In this document: in pieces, positions 30,086-39,162 of the stretch
Layout of the letters: the number at the start of each line of letters is the position of its first letter
Position numbering within the stretch: the stretch's first letter is position 1
Assembly: GCA_002311635.1 (NCBI GenBank)
Contig: DBZJ01000009.1
Location: forward strand, 11,876 to 75,875
Reading direction: 5' to 3'
Source: Syntrophaceae bacterium UBA1163
GTDB taxonomy: Bacteria > Desulfobacterota > BSN033 > UBA1163
DNA: 64,000 nucleotides
Translations under genes and position numbers: made by a program
The notes under the pieces: generated by a model
Databases searched by the model: none
The model's input: the letters and a program-made list of their open reading frames with translations, nothing else
Told to the model about the DNA's origin: nothing

Positions 30086-31924
30086 ATGCCAGAAACAATC
30101 GGTTTGGATATTGGTTCTCATTCGATTAAGTTAATTGGTCTCAAGACGACTTCCAAGGGACCTTTCTTGACATGTTTAGGGATGAAAGAAATTCCCCCTA
30201 ACACTGACAAAGAGGATGTGAACGCTCTTTCCGGGATCCTCAGGGCCCTTATTACGGAAGTTGGTCTTAAAACGAAAAAGGTGAATTTAACTGTTTCAGG
30301 TTCAGGAGTTCAGGTCAAGCGAATCTCCGTTCCTTCTCTCCCCAAAGCCGAATTAAAAGAGGCTGTTCGTTGGGAGATGAAGAATTACATCCCCTTCCCT
30401 GTTGAAACAGCGGAAATTGATTTCCACACCTTAAATGAATATGTTGAAGATAACGTTAAGAGATTAAATCTGATCGTTGTGGCTTGCCCGAAACAACTCA
30501 TTGACCGCACTCTCTCCATCGCCGAGAATGCTGGGCTTCAACCGAATCATCTCGATGTAGCCCCCTTTTCCCTTTGGAATACTCTTTTGGTTTGGGATCA
30601 ACTTAGGAAAGAAGAAACCATTGCTTTGATTGACCTTGGAGCTGAAAAAACCGGCATTTATCTTTTCAAGGATGGAATTTTGCAGTTCGCTCGAGAAGTC
30701 ACTCCTGCCGGGACAGACATTACCAAAGCCGTTATGGAGGGAATCGGTTCTGAAGGAAAAACCAATGTCGTTTTTGAGCGAGCGGAAGAGATAAAGCAAG
30801 AAATGGGAATCCCTTCGGAGGCTTACCAGGAGAAAGGTGGCGATAAATCCTTATCGAAAATGTCTTTTCTCGTCAGACCTGTGTTTGAGAGACTATCAGC
30901 AGAGATAGGACGATCTCTTGACTATTACAGGAGCCAATTTAATGAAGAACGGATTGATAAGCTGCTCCTGACCGGCGGAGGCGCCAACCTGAAGAATTTG
31001 GTTTCCTATCTCGCAAGCGAGGTTCGATTGCCCGTGGAGCATTTTAATCCGCTTAGCGATATCCTTTTCGATCCAAGAAGGATCGGCACTCAATTTCTTA
31101 ACCAGATGGGTTCGCTTTTCGCCGTCGCGATAGGCGTAGCCCTCCCTGAACCCAAACGAATCGAGTTGCTCCCGGTTGTAGAACCATTTTTATCGAAGGC
31201 TCAATTAGTGAAGTCCTTTCCTGTCCTGGCCCCTGGAATCGCATTGCTTGTCTTTTTAGGAGTCGCCTTATATATGAACGCACAGGTGAACGCAATAAGA
31301 AGAGAAATAGATATGAAGAAGGCGAAGCTGGCGGTTCTGGATGCCCGTCAGGAAAAACTAAAAATGTTAAAAGAGAAAGATATCCAGCTCAAGGAAAAGC
31401 TTTCTCAATTCCCATCTTCAATGATCGTTCCCGTTCCCTATCGAGACATCTTGAGAGAGGTGAGTCAAATTATCCCGGACAACGTCACCTTGACTCTTCT
31501 TGCAGTTCAAAATAAGGGGAAACCTCTGACGAAAGGAACTCCGCCCCCAAAGCCACAGGAAGGAGAATCCCCCAAAGGCGTGGGGAGAGAACTTCATATA
31601 ACAGGTGTCGTTTTCGGAAGCGATCTTCGCTGCCTCACAGCCTTAGCCCAGATCATCGAGCGGCTCGAGAAAACACCCTTGTTTAATAATACAAGACTGG
31701 TTTCAGCCGATGAGAACAAACTCTATACTCAATCAGGAGCAGAATTTGGCATCGTCTGCGACATCAATCCTAATAATCCCCCCTCTCTCCCCGACACCTC
31801 CTTCTCCCCCCTTTACAAAAGGGGGGGAGGGGGGATTACTGACACCTCTTCCTCCCTTTACAAAGGCGGGGAAGGGGGAATTACTAAAAGGGAGATAACA
31901 GAATTAAGAAAGGAAAAACAATAG
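30086..31924 (+). CDS. mshI: MshI-like fusion of PilM (actin-like) and PilN
   Basis: 612 residues from ATG 30086 with AAGGAG upstream. Residues 1-345 are PilM: IGLDIGSHSIKLIGL (phosphate 1), ALIDLGAEKTGIYLF (phosphate 2), LLTGGGANLKNL (adenosine). A transmembrane helix at about 390-405 begins the PilN-like part with a coiled coil (AIRREIDMKKAKLAVLDARQEKLKML) and a ferredoxin-like periplasmic domain. PilM and PilN are usually two proteins that bridge cytosol and periplasm; here one chain does both. The last ~45 residues (LPDTSFSPLYKRGGGG, SSSLYKGGEGG) are encoded by two palindromic repeats (31775-31895) and may be dispensable. Confidence 0.88.
   Translation: MPETIGLDIGSHSIKLIGLKTTSKGPFLTCLGMKEIPPNTDKEDVNALSGILRALITEVGLKTKKVNLTVSGSGVQVKRISVPSLPKAELKEAVRWEMKNYIPFPVETAEIDFHTLNEYVEDNVKRLNLIVVACPKQLIDRTLSIAENAGLQPNHLDVAPFSLWNTLLVWDQLRKEETIALIDLGAEKTGIYLFKDGILQFAREVTPAGTDITKAVMEGIGSEGKTNVVFERAEEIKQEMGIPSEAYQEKGGDKSLSKMSFLVRPVFERLSAEIGRSLDYYRSQFNEERIDKLLLTGGGANLKNLVSYLASEVRLPVEHFNPLSDILFDPRRIGTQFLNQMGSLFAVAIGVALPEPKRIELLPVVEPFLSKAQLVKSFPVLAPGIALLVFLGVALYMNAQVNAIRREIDMKKAKLAVLDARQEKLKMLKEKDIQLKEKLSQFPSSMIVPVPYRDILREVSQIIPDNVTLTLLAVQNKGKPLTKGTPPPKPQEGESPKGVGRELHITGVVFGSDLRCLTALAQIIERLEKTPLFNNTRLVSADENKLYTQSGAEFGIVCDINPNNPPSLPDTSFSPLYKRGGGGITDTSSSLYKGGEGGITKREITELRKEKQ
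31775..31895. repeat. two in-frame palindromic repeats at the 3' end of mshI
   Basis: AATCCCCCCTCTC...CCCCCTTTACAAAAGGGGG...GGGGGGATTACT and a second TTCCTCCCTTTACAAAGG...GGGGGAATTACT. Related units are at 28421-28495 (CCCCCTTTGTTAAAGGGGG). They encode SPLYKRGGGGI and SSLYKGGEGGI. Confidence 0.7.
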
Positions 31925-31927
31925 ACC

Positions 31928-32494
31928 ATGGTACTGAAAAGCAGAGAAAAAATATTGATCATCTTGGCCGTCATTGCTATTGCCTTTTGGGCCTTCGTCA
32001 CCTTTTACTACGCGCCGCAGAGTCGCAAAATGAAGGCGTTGGAGGCAGACCTCAAAGCGGCTGATCTCAGATCTGAAGAATCCCAGCTGGTGACGAAAGG
32101 GGTAGAAACGTTAGAGGCCGAAATCCTTCGTCAGGAGGATGCGCTAAAAAGACTAAGCGAACGAACCCTGAGAGGCGAAGAATTCAGAACCTTCCTAAGA
32201 CACTTAGCCAGGGAAAGCGACTCCCCTGAGATGAAGGTGATCTCTCTGATCCCTCAAGAAGAAAATCTTCCGCCTCCCGAGGGGCAGAAGGAACGTCCTG
32301 CTCCTCAATACAGGAGGGTAACTGTTCAGATGGTTCTTCACTCAACCTTTGGGAAGCTGGAGACCTATTTAAAAGGGATTGAACAACTTCCTTTTCTCAT
32401 CAATGTGGACAATATCCAGATGGAAAGGATCGAAGAGGTTCAGCCCTTTTCAAAGGTCACCATAGGGTTAAGTATGTATGTTACTTCACAATAG
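31928..32494 (+). CDS. mshJ: MshJ/PilO-like pilus assembly protein
   Basis: 188 residues. One N-terminal transmembrane helix (ILIILAVIAIAFWAFVTFYY), a coiled coil (KMKALEADLKAADLRSEESQ ... LEAEILRQEDALKRL) and a PilO-type periplasmic domain ending in a KVTIGLSMYV strand. PilO partners the PilN part of the preceding protein in the inner-membrane alignment complex. It starts three bases after the mshI stop. Confidence 0.82.
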   Translation: MVLKSREKILIILAVIAIAFWAFVTFYYAPQSRKMKALEADLKAADLRSEESQLVTKGVETLEAEILRQEDALKRLSERTLRGEEFRTFLRHLARESDSPEMKVISLIPQEENLPPPEGQKERPAPQYRRVTVQMVLHSTFGKLETYLKGIEQLPFLINVDNIQMERIEEVQPFSKVTIGLSMYVTSQ

Positions 32495-32500
32495 AAGATC

Positions 32501-32570
32501 GGGCGGCCTCGGAGGGCCGCCCCTACAGACGTTAGAACCAAGTAGGGGAGTCCCTCTGCGGGCTCCCAAC
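32501..32570. repeat. composite palindromic repeat between mshJ and mshK
   Basis: GGGCGGCCTCGGAGGGCCGCCC, CTAC, spacer, GTAG, then GGGAGTCCCTCTGCGGGCTCCC. The same composite (GGGAGCC...GGCTCCCCTAC...GTAGGGGCGGCC...GGCCGC) is found in inverted order inside the yfhO-like gene at 39478-39533. Confidence 0.75.
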
Positions 32571-32589
32571 CCTTGAAGGAGAAAATTCC

Positions 32590-33195
32590 GTGAGACAACA
32601 TCGAAAAATAATTATGGCTACGGTCTTCATCACCTTTTTCATTTTTGCCGGAATCGACCTGCTGCACCCGATCCGGGCAAACGGACAGGCCAAAGAGAGG
32701 ACAATTTCCCCTCAAGAAAGTAGGAGGGATCCATTCCTCCTCCCTTCGGACGTCCATCTCCTTTCGAAGATCGGATTGTCTCCAGGAATGAAGGGAGTTT
32801 TCCCAAAAACGGAAACGGATGCGCCGGTCAAGGCCATTTTAATCGGCGACCGCATTCGATTGGCATTGATCGATCATCATATTGTTACCGTAGGAGATTC
32901 GATCCATGGCGAAAAGGTTTTAGAGATTAAAACAGACCGAGTCATTTTAGGAAAAGGAGAGCAAAAGAAAACCCTTCTTTTGCCTCAAAGCCCCGTTCCA
33001 TTAACCGTTGAAGAGAAACCCCACCTTTCTCCTCCCCCGCAAAAGGGGGAGCGAACCCCGTTAGAAATTCCAGTCGGTGCGACTCGAAACCGAGCGGTGA
33101 GCCAAACCCCGCCGGAGGGACCTCATCCCGCAGCAGAGCAGGGGGCTATCCTTTCTAACGAGGTGAAGGAGGGAGTTAAAGGAGATGAACGATGA
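32590..33195 (+). CDS. MshK/PilP/GspC-like periplasmic protein
   Basis: 201 residues from a GTG with GAAGGAG upstream. A transmembrane helix (IIMATVFITFFIFAGIDLL) is followed by RRDPFLLPS and an HR-type beta domain (VKAILIGDRIRLALIDHHIVTVGDSIHGEKVLEIKTDRVIL), the PilP/GspC fold that links the inner-membrane complex to the secretin. After residue 135 the chain is Pro-rich and partly repeat-encoded (HLSPPPQKGERTP; CCTCCCCCGCAAAAGGGGGAG at 33028-33048). The stop overlaps the secretin start by four bases. Confidence 0.75.
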   Translation: MRQHRKIIMATVFITFFIFAGIDLLHPIRANGQAKERTISPQESRRDPFLLPSDVHLLSKIGLSPGMKGVFPKTETDAPVKAILIGDRIRLALIDHHIVTVGDSIHGEKVLEIKTDRVILGKGEQKKTLLLPQSPVPLTVEEKPHLSPPPQKGERTPLEIPVGATRNRAVSQTPPEGPHPAAEQGAILSNEVKEGVKGDER

Positions 33196-34913
33196 AAACG
33201 AAGACCCTCTTTATGCTCTATCTCATTCCATTGCTGGTCCTGGGATGCGCTACTCTCCCGAATAAGGAGCGTGCCAAGTTACCTCCCCAAAAGGCGGAGG
33301 CTGTAAGACCTCAACCTCCTCCTGAAGAAAAATTGAAAGAACTGATGATCCCCCAAATGGAGGAGGCGAAAAAGGTGCCCGAAAAGCTCTTCTCCATCTA
33401 CGCGAGGGATTCGAGTATCCAGGATGTCCTTCTGGCCTTTTCAAAGGAGAGCGACCTCAACATTGTCATCGATCCCCAGTTGAGCGGCAAAGTAACCGTG
33501 GATTTAAAGCGCGTCACCTTAAAAGAAGCCTTGGATACCGTTCTCTCTCCGCTCGGCTGGACTTATCGAACCGATGGAAAATTCATCAAAGTATTAAGGC
33601 CTGAGGTCGAGACCCGTTTCTTCACACTGAATTATATGGCCACGAAACGGAGCGGAAAAAGGGAGGTCTATGCCACCACCAGCACAACGCAAGCCCAACA
33701 AACGAGTACGAGCACTACCATTTCGGGCATTTCAGGCGTTTCAGGCCTTCCGGATCAGCAGACTACCTACAATCCAGTGGCAGGGGCAAGAACCGGGTAT
33801 ACTGGCGTCGTCAGTGAGGATGACGTGGATTTGTGGAAGGAAATTCGAAAAGGATTAGAGGCTCTCATCTTTGGATTCGTTGAAGAGAAGGGAAAAGAGG
33901 GGACTTCTTCCGAGAAAGAAAAAGTGACCTGGACCAGAGTGGACGAAACAGGGAAGAGGTTGGCGATCAACAAATCGACAGGGGTGATCATGGTTACCGA
34001 TTACCCTGTCAATTTGAATAGGGTCGCCTGCTACATTGAGACTGTAGAGGCAAGTTCCCAGAGGCAGGTCAGCATCGAGGCAAAAATCATGGAGGTAACT
34101 CTCTCCGATAGTCACCAAGAAGGGATTAACTGGAAAGTGATCGAAGGGCTTCCTAGTTCCACTAACTTAGCTTGGGGACTTACAGATAAAACAGGGAAGA
34201 CCGGGTTTCCAGGTGGAACGAGTGGTTTCCTTAACAGTACCGGGACAGGGGGGACAACAACGACGACAACCAGCCAGATTCTCACCCCCGGTATTTTTAA
34301 AGTCATGCCTTACGGAGGCCTTTTCGCGCTCGGTGCGGCAGGGTCGCAAGTAGCCCTCTCAGATATCATGCAGGCGATCGCACAACAGGGGGATGTGAAG
34401 GTTCTCTCCAGTCCGACCATCTCAACTCTCAATAATCAGAAAGCGATTATCCGAGTTGGAAATCAGAGTGTCTTCTTTATTACCGGGGCGGTGGCTACAC
34501 AAACGACTGTGACCCAGTTCATTCAACCCATGACCATTGATATTGGGATCATCCTGGATGTGACTCCCCAAATTGCCGAAGATGGCACCATCATCATGAA
34601 CATTCATCCCAGTATCACCGCCCAGACCGGGAGTGTGACGGCACCCGATGGAAAGTCAACTTTTCCCCTCCTGAGCGTGAGGGAGACCGACACAACAGTG
34701 AGGGTCAGAGACGGCCAGACGATTATCATTGGTGGCCTGATGCAGGAGCAGACTGAGGAGGATTATACCGGCGTTCCTGTCTTGCAGTCCCTTCCGGTAA
34801 TGGGCCCTCTGTTCCGATTCAAGAGCCGAACAAAAACGAAATCGGAACTGGTGATCATGATCACCCCTACCCTTCAACTGGGTAAAAAGGTGGAAGACTT
34901 CGCAAAACAATAA
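33192..34913 (+). CDS. mshL: MshL-type secretin (outer-membrane pore)
   Basis: 573 residues. A lipoprotein signal peptide ends in LVLGC. An STN/N0 domain follows (FSIYARDSSIQDVLLAFSKESDLNIVIDP, about 78-140), then a Ser/Thr-rich linker, an N1-like domain and the secretin core (about 300-560) with VKVLSSPTISTLNNQKAIIRVG and TVRVRDGQTIIIGGLMQE. Secretins form the ring through which the pilus leaves the cell. The length suits MshL better than the larger PilQ. It overlaps the PilP-like gene by four bases. Confidence 0.9.
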   Translation: MKTKTLFMLYLIPLLVLGCATLPNKERAKLPPQKAEAVRPQPPPEEKLKELMIPQMEEAKKVPEKLFSIYARDSSIQDVLLAFSKESDLNIVIDPQLSGKVTVDLKRVTLKEALDTVLSPLGWTYRTDGKFIKVLRPEVETRFFTLNYMATKRSGKREVYATTSTTQAQQTSTSTTISGISGVSGLPDQQTTYNPVAGARTGYTGVVSEDDVDLWKEIRKGLEALIFGFVEEKGKEGTSSEKEKVTWTRVDETGKRLAINKSTGVIMVTDYPVNLNRVACYIETVEASSQRQVSIEAKIMEVTLSDSHQEGINWKVIEGLPSSTNLAWGLTDKTGKTGFPGGTSGFLNSTGTGGTTTTTTSQILTPGIFKVMPYGGLFALGAAGSQVALSDIMQAIAQQGDVKVLSSPTISTLNNQKAIIRVGNQSVFFITGAVATQTTVTQFIQPMTIDIGIILDVTPQIAEDGTIIMNIHPSITAQTGSVTAPDGKSTFPLLSVRETDTTVRVRDGQTIIIGGLMQEQTEEDYTGVPVLQSLPVMGPLFRFKSRTKTKSELVIMITPTLQLGKKVEDFAKQ

Positions 34914-34990
34914 GAGGCAAGGGGTCGAGGGGTCGAACCACCCAAACTTGAACCCTGGAATCCTTAGAATCCTCGAACCCTTTTGGAGAA
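34914..34990. repeat. repeat words forming an imperfect hairpin between mshL and mshM
   Basis: GGGGTCGAGGGGTCGAACC on the left is answered by GAATCCTTAGAATCCTCGAACCC on the right. The words recur at 26727-26752 and 59858-59995. It may act as a weak terminator within the operon. Confidence 0.5.
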
Positions 34991-34994
34991 AACC

Positions 34995-36104
34995 ATGTAC
35001 CAAAGATTTTATAGTCTGAGAGAAAAACCATTTGTCCTGACCCCTGACCCTCAATTTCTCTTCTTAAGCGAGGGCCATCGTACCGCGATCGAATCTCTTC
35101 TTTACGGGATTCGGCAGAAGGAAGGGTTTATGGTCATTACCGGAGATATCGGAACCGGGAAGACAACCATCTGCCGGGCCCTCTTGGAGAGATTGGATAA
35201 AAACGTGAAGACGGCGGTCATCTTCAATTCCTTCCTCACCGAAGAAGAATTGTTGGAAGCGATTCTCCGCGATTTCGGATTCTCTTCAAAGGGAAGGACC
35301 AAGAAGGAGCGGATCGATGCGCTGAACAAAATACTCATCTACTTCTTGTCCCACGGAAAGAATGCCGTCCTGATCATCGACGAGGCCCAGAATTTATCCA
35401 TCCCTGTCCTGGAGCAGATTCGCATGCTCTCCAATTTGGAGACGGAAAAGGAGAAATTGTTTCAGATCATATTATTTGGCCAGTTAGAGCTGGACCAAAA
35501 ACTCCGGTCCGCCGAATTGAAACAATTGAACCAACGGATCGCCATCCGGCATTACCTCCAGCCCCTCACCCAAACGGAAATGGAGTCTTATATTTACCAG
35601 CGTCTAATGATGGCAGGCTCTCAGGGGAGCATAACCTTTTCAAGATCTGCTCTCCACGAGATCTACAGATTTTCGAGAGGGGCGCCCAGGCTGATCAACC
35701 TTCTCTGCGATCGAGCCCTATTGGCCGGTTTCATCCAACAGACCCATTATTTCGACAAAGAAATTATCAAGCTGGCGAAGGACAGCCTTTTGGGAGAGGA
35801 AGCAGTCCCAAAGCCATTCTATTCTTTTCCCTTGCCAAGAAATTTAAGCTCGTTACGCATCCCGTTCTTGACGATTTTCCTTTTCTTAATGGCGGGTATG
35901 ATCTCAACAAGCCAAGGCCATTTTCCTTCGCATCAAGATGCAAAGAATGCTATTGGGGGAAGAGTTCAAGGCATCTATTCTCGGATATCGGAATCTATTC
36001 CTCCTTCTATTCCTGCCCTTCCACTGGATAAGGAACGGTTTCAAAATTCTGCAAAAGAGCCTTTCGAGAATCCAGAAAGGGCATCCCAGGAGGTTTCAAA
36101 ATGA
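34995..36104 (+). CDS. mshM: MshM/ExeA-like ATPase
   Basis: 369 residues from ATG 34995 with TTTGGAG upstream. AAA-type ATPase: Walker A GDIGTGKTT (about 45-53), Walker B VLIIDEAQNL, then LRQ-type sensor segments and RGAPRLINLLCDRALL. A single transmembrane helix (IPFLTIFLFLMAGMI) lies near residue 290, before a short periplasmic tail. The family pairs with GspB-type proteins to deliver the secretin or organise pili. The start of the next gene overlaps by four bases. Confidence 0.87.
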   Translation: MYQRFYSLREKPFVLTPDPQFLFLSEGHRTAIESLLYGIRQKEGFMVITGDIGTGKTTICRALLERLDKNVKTAVIFNSFLTEEELLEAILRDFGFSSKGRTKKERIDALNKILIYFLSHGKNAVLIIDEAQNLSIPVLEQIRMLSNLETEKEKLFQIILFGQLELDQKLRSAELKQLNQRIAIRHYLQPLTQTEMESYIYQRLMMAGSQGSITFSRSALHEIYRFSRGAPRLINLLCDRALLAGFIQQTHYFDKEIIKLAKDSLLGEEAVPKPFYSFPLPRNLSSLRIPFLTIFLFLMAGMISTSQGHFPSHQDAKNAIGGRVQGIYSRISESIPPSIPALPLDKERFQNSAKEPFENPERASQEVSK

Positions 36105-37351
36105 GCCTGATCATCGATGCCCTCAAAAGGGCACAACAGCTTCGATTGAGCGGGGCCGAGGAGTCTCCAACCTTGAACTATCCATACCCGAAGAGAAAAA
36201 CGGGGAGGAGGTCTAAAAAACAATGGATTCCCGTCGGCGCGGGTCTCATCGGCCTCTGTATCGTTCTACTCGTTCTTTTGCGACCTGCCTCTTCACCCTT
36301 GGCCACCCAAACCAATCGAGCCATCGTTCCCGTGGAGAGGGAGCCTTCTGTTTCTGTAGCGGAGAAGATGCCTTCAGAGCCTCCGAAGGAAGTGGTGGGT
36401 GCGGCAAAGGATGAAGAACCGCTGTCTGCTGGATCTTCAGCCAAAGGCGATCGCCCGCAGGCGAGCCAGACCCTGAAGCCCGTCAACAGCAGGACTGAAT
36501 CGGGGAAGGCAATAAATCCCGGCCACGGTGGGAGTGGTTCGGGGCAAGCACGCCCTCAGGTATCCCTCAACGCTGGGGCGCCCCTCAGCGAGCACCCCTC
36601 TTATCCCCAAGAAGAGAAGAAGTCAGTTGAAACGGCGACATCTTCCACTGGAAAAAAGGGAGGACCGTTGAAAAAACAGGCACCCCCTCCTCTCGCCGCT
36701 CAGAAAGAAAATAAGCCCCTTAAGTCTATCGGGGTAGAACAGGAAGGCGGAAAGGCCGGCGCATTGGCCTCGGATGTCCTCACTCATTTCAATTCAGGGG
36801 TGACTTTCTATAACCAGAGAGAATTTTCAAGAGCAATCCAGGCCTACCAGAAGGTTATCGAGCTGGATCCGACCTATGTCGAGGCCTATAACAATCTGGG
36901 GATCATCTATCAAACGATCGGGGATGTGGACAGGGCCTTCGGAGCTTACCAGAAAGCAACGGAGATCAATCCAAGGTATGATAAAGGATATAATAATCTT
37001 GGGATCCTCCTTTTGCTCAAGGGCCGTGACGAAGAGGCGCTGGAGGATTTCCAAAAAGCTCTGGCCATCAATCCTAAGAATATCGAAAGTTTTATTAACC
37101 TCGGGACCCTTTTTAAGAAAAAAGGCCAGTGGGATGAGGCGATTGAGTCGTATCAGAAGGCTCTGGCGATTGATCGCCTCCACAGGGAGACGCACTACAA
37201 TATGGCGCTGCTTTATGAACAAATGGAGAAGTTAGAATTGGCGATCAGCCATTATCAACAATTTATCCGGCTCTCCTCGAGATCCGATCCGGAATTGGTC
37301 TCGCGGGTGCAAAGACATTTAAACGATTTAATGAAGGCGAAAAATAGGTAA
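36101..37351 (+). CDS. mshN: MshN/GspB-like TPR protein
   Basis: 416 residues. It opens MSLIIDALKRAQ, the GspB-type cytosolic start that contacts the ATPase, followed by a transmembrane helix (about 45-63), a long low-complexity Pro/Ser/Lys region (about 70-225) and four or five TPR units (FNSGVTFYNQREFSRAIQAYQKVIELDP; then repeats ending LDPTY, INPRY, INPKN). The TPR part would lie in the periplasm. Overlap with mshM supports a direct MshM-MshN complex. Confidence 0.8.
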   Translation: MSLIIDALKRAQQLRLSGAEESPTLNYPYPKRKTGRRSKKQWIPVGAGLIGLCIVLLVLLRPASSPLATQTNRAIVPVEREPSVSVAEKMPSEPPKEVVGAAKDEEPLSAGSSAKGDRPQASQTLKPVNSRTESGKAINPGHGGSGSGQARPQVSLNAGAPLSEHPSYPQEEKKSVETATSSTGKKGGPLKKQAPPPLAAQKENKPLKSIGVEQEGGKAGALASDVLTHFNSGVTFYNQREFSRAIQAYQKVIELDPTYVEAYNNLGIIYQTIGDVDRAFGAYQKATEINPRYDKGYNNLGILLLLKGRDEEALEDFQKALAINPKNIESFINLGTLFKKKGQWDEAIESYQKALAIDRLHRETHYNMALLYEQMEKLELAISHYQQFIRLSSRSDPELVSRVQRHLNDLMKAKNR

Positions 37352-37434
37352 CGCATGAAAATCAGAAATCCCCCGGTAGGCAGGGGAGGATTGGGAAGTA
37401 GATTTTCTGGGTAATTGATCTTTGGAGGTATTCT

Positions 37435-39162
37435 ATGGCCGAGGAGAAAAAAAGTTTTGGAGATTTTCTGGTGAGATTGGGGGTCCTCAGCGCTGATCAG
37501 TTGAGAACAGCCTCCCAGGAACAGAAACAGAGAGGCGAACGCCTGGAACAGACCATCGTCCGGCTGGGTTATGCTAAAGAAGAGGTGATCCTGCAGGGCT
37601 TGGCCGATTATTTTAATCTCCCCTATGTCGATCTCGACACCTATCTAATTGATGAGAATATCGTAAAAACCATCCCCGAAGACCTGGCGCGGCGCCATAC
37701 ATTAATCCCTCTCTTTAAGATCGGAAACACGTTGACGGTCGCCATGCCCGATCCCCTTAATCTCCTTGCATTGGATGAGGTGAGGAACAAGGTGAAGAAC
37801 GACGTGGAGATAGCCATCGGCACCGAAAAAAAGATTAAAAAAGCGATTGAACAACACTACGGAGCCGCAGCCACGGTCTTTGAAAGTACCCTCCAGCAAA
37901 TGGCACAGGGCAGCGTAGGCGGGCTGCCCCAGGAATCTACAGACTACAGAAAAACGCATGACCTCATTGCCAAAGACGTTCGGCCAGGAGCGATGGAAGA
38001 TGCTTCTGCTGCCCGGGTGCTCGATTTGGTCATGATTCAAGCCATTCGAGATCGGGCCAGCGATATTCATTTCGAACCCGACGAAAAGAACCTACGGGTC
38101 CGGTTACGAATTGACGGCTTTTTATATGAATCTCTAACCCTCCCTAAGCCAATCCAGCCGGCCATCACTTCGAGGATTAAAATCCTGGCTGAGATGGATA
38201 TTGCGGAGACGAGGCTTCCCCAGGACGGAAATTTCAATGTCAAAATGGAGAAACGGGGTTTTGAAATCCGGGTCTCAACGTTTCCTACGATCTACGGTGA
38301 AAACGTGGTGCTTCGAATTCTTGACCAGACCAGCCCCCTTTTCAAGCTGGATGATTTGGGGTTTTCCGGAGAGATGCTAAAACAATTCAAGCAACTGGTT
38401 CGAAAAACGAACGGGATCATCCTGGTCACCGGACCGACAGGCAGTGGGAAAACAACCACCCTCTACGGCCTCTTAAACATGATCAATTCGAAGGATAAAA
38501 ACATTATCACCATAGAGGACCCTGTGGAGTACCGGTTGGCTCTGATCAGACAGACACAGATCAATCCCAAAGCAGGAATTAGCTTTGCCACGGGATTGAG
38601 GTCTATTCTCAGGCAGGACCCTGATATCATCATGATCGGAGAGATCAGGGACCTGGAGACCTCAGAGATTGCGATGCAGGCAGCCCTGACAGGCCATCTG
38701 GTATTGAGCACGCTACATACGAATGACGCGCCAGAGGCGATCTCCCGACTGATGGATATCGGCGTGGAGCCCTACCTCATCTCATCCTGTGTCATCGGGG
38801 TTTTAGCACAACGTCTGGTCCGGACCATCTGTCCGGATTGCAAGGCGTCTTATCAGATTGACACGAAGGGCACGAGTGATCTTGGCGCTGACGTCTCGAA
38901 ATCAAAAGGACCGTTAACCCTCTATCGGGGGAAGGGCTGCAAAAATTGCAAACAGTCCGGATTCCGGGGAAGAACCGGGATCTTCGAGCTTCTCTTGGTC
39001 AATGACGAGATTAAGAAGCTTATTTCCGAAAGAGCTTCGGTCCAGGTGATTCGAGAGGTAGCGAAGAAGACGGCAGGAATGGTTCCCTTGAGAGAGGACG
39101 GCCTGGAAAAGGTTCTAAAAGGAATTACCACCCTTAAAGAAGTGGATCGGGTGGCTTACTAA
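37435..39162 (+). CDS. mshE: MshE/PilB/GspE-type assembly ATPase
   Basis: 575 residues. N-terminal MshEN/GspE_N domain (about 5-150; LGVLSADQLRTA, YFNLPYVDLDTY), a domain family known in some MshE proteins to bind cyclic di-GMP. The ATPase core has Walker A GPTGSGKTTT (about 332-341), Asp box IITIEDPVEY, Walker B DIIMIGEIRD, His box LVLSTLHTND and the tetra-Cys zinc site CPDC...CKNCKQSG. It powers pilus extension. The end overlaps the convergent yfhO-like gene by 29 bases. Confidence 0.92.
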   Translation: MAEEKKSFGDFLVRLGVLSADQLRTASQEQKQRGERLEQTIVRLGYAKEEVILQGLADYFNLPYVDLDTYLIDENIVKTIPEDLARRHTLIPLFKIGNTLTVAMPDPLNLLALDEVRNKVKNDVEIAIGTEKKIKKAIEQHYGAAATVFESTLQQMAQGSVGGLPQESTDYRKTHDLIAKDVRPGAMEDASAARVLDLVMIQAIRDRASDIHFEPDEKNLRVRLRIDGFLYESLTLPKPIQPAITSRIKILAEMDIAETRLPQDGNFNVKMEKRGFEIRVSTFPTIYGENVVLRILDQTSPLFKLDDLGFSGEMLKQFKQLVRKTNGIILVTGPTGSGKTTTLYGLLNMINSKDKNIITIEDPVEYRLALIRQTQINPKAGISFATGLRSILRQDPDIIMIGEIRDLETSEIAMQAALTGHLVLSTLHTNDAPEAISRLMDIGVEPYLISSCVIGVLAQRLVRTICPDCKASYQIDTKGTSDLGADVSKSKGPLTLYRGKGCKNCKQSGFRGRTGIFELLLVNDEIKKLISERASVQVIREVAKKTAGMVPLREDGLEKVLKGITTLKEVDRVAY

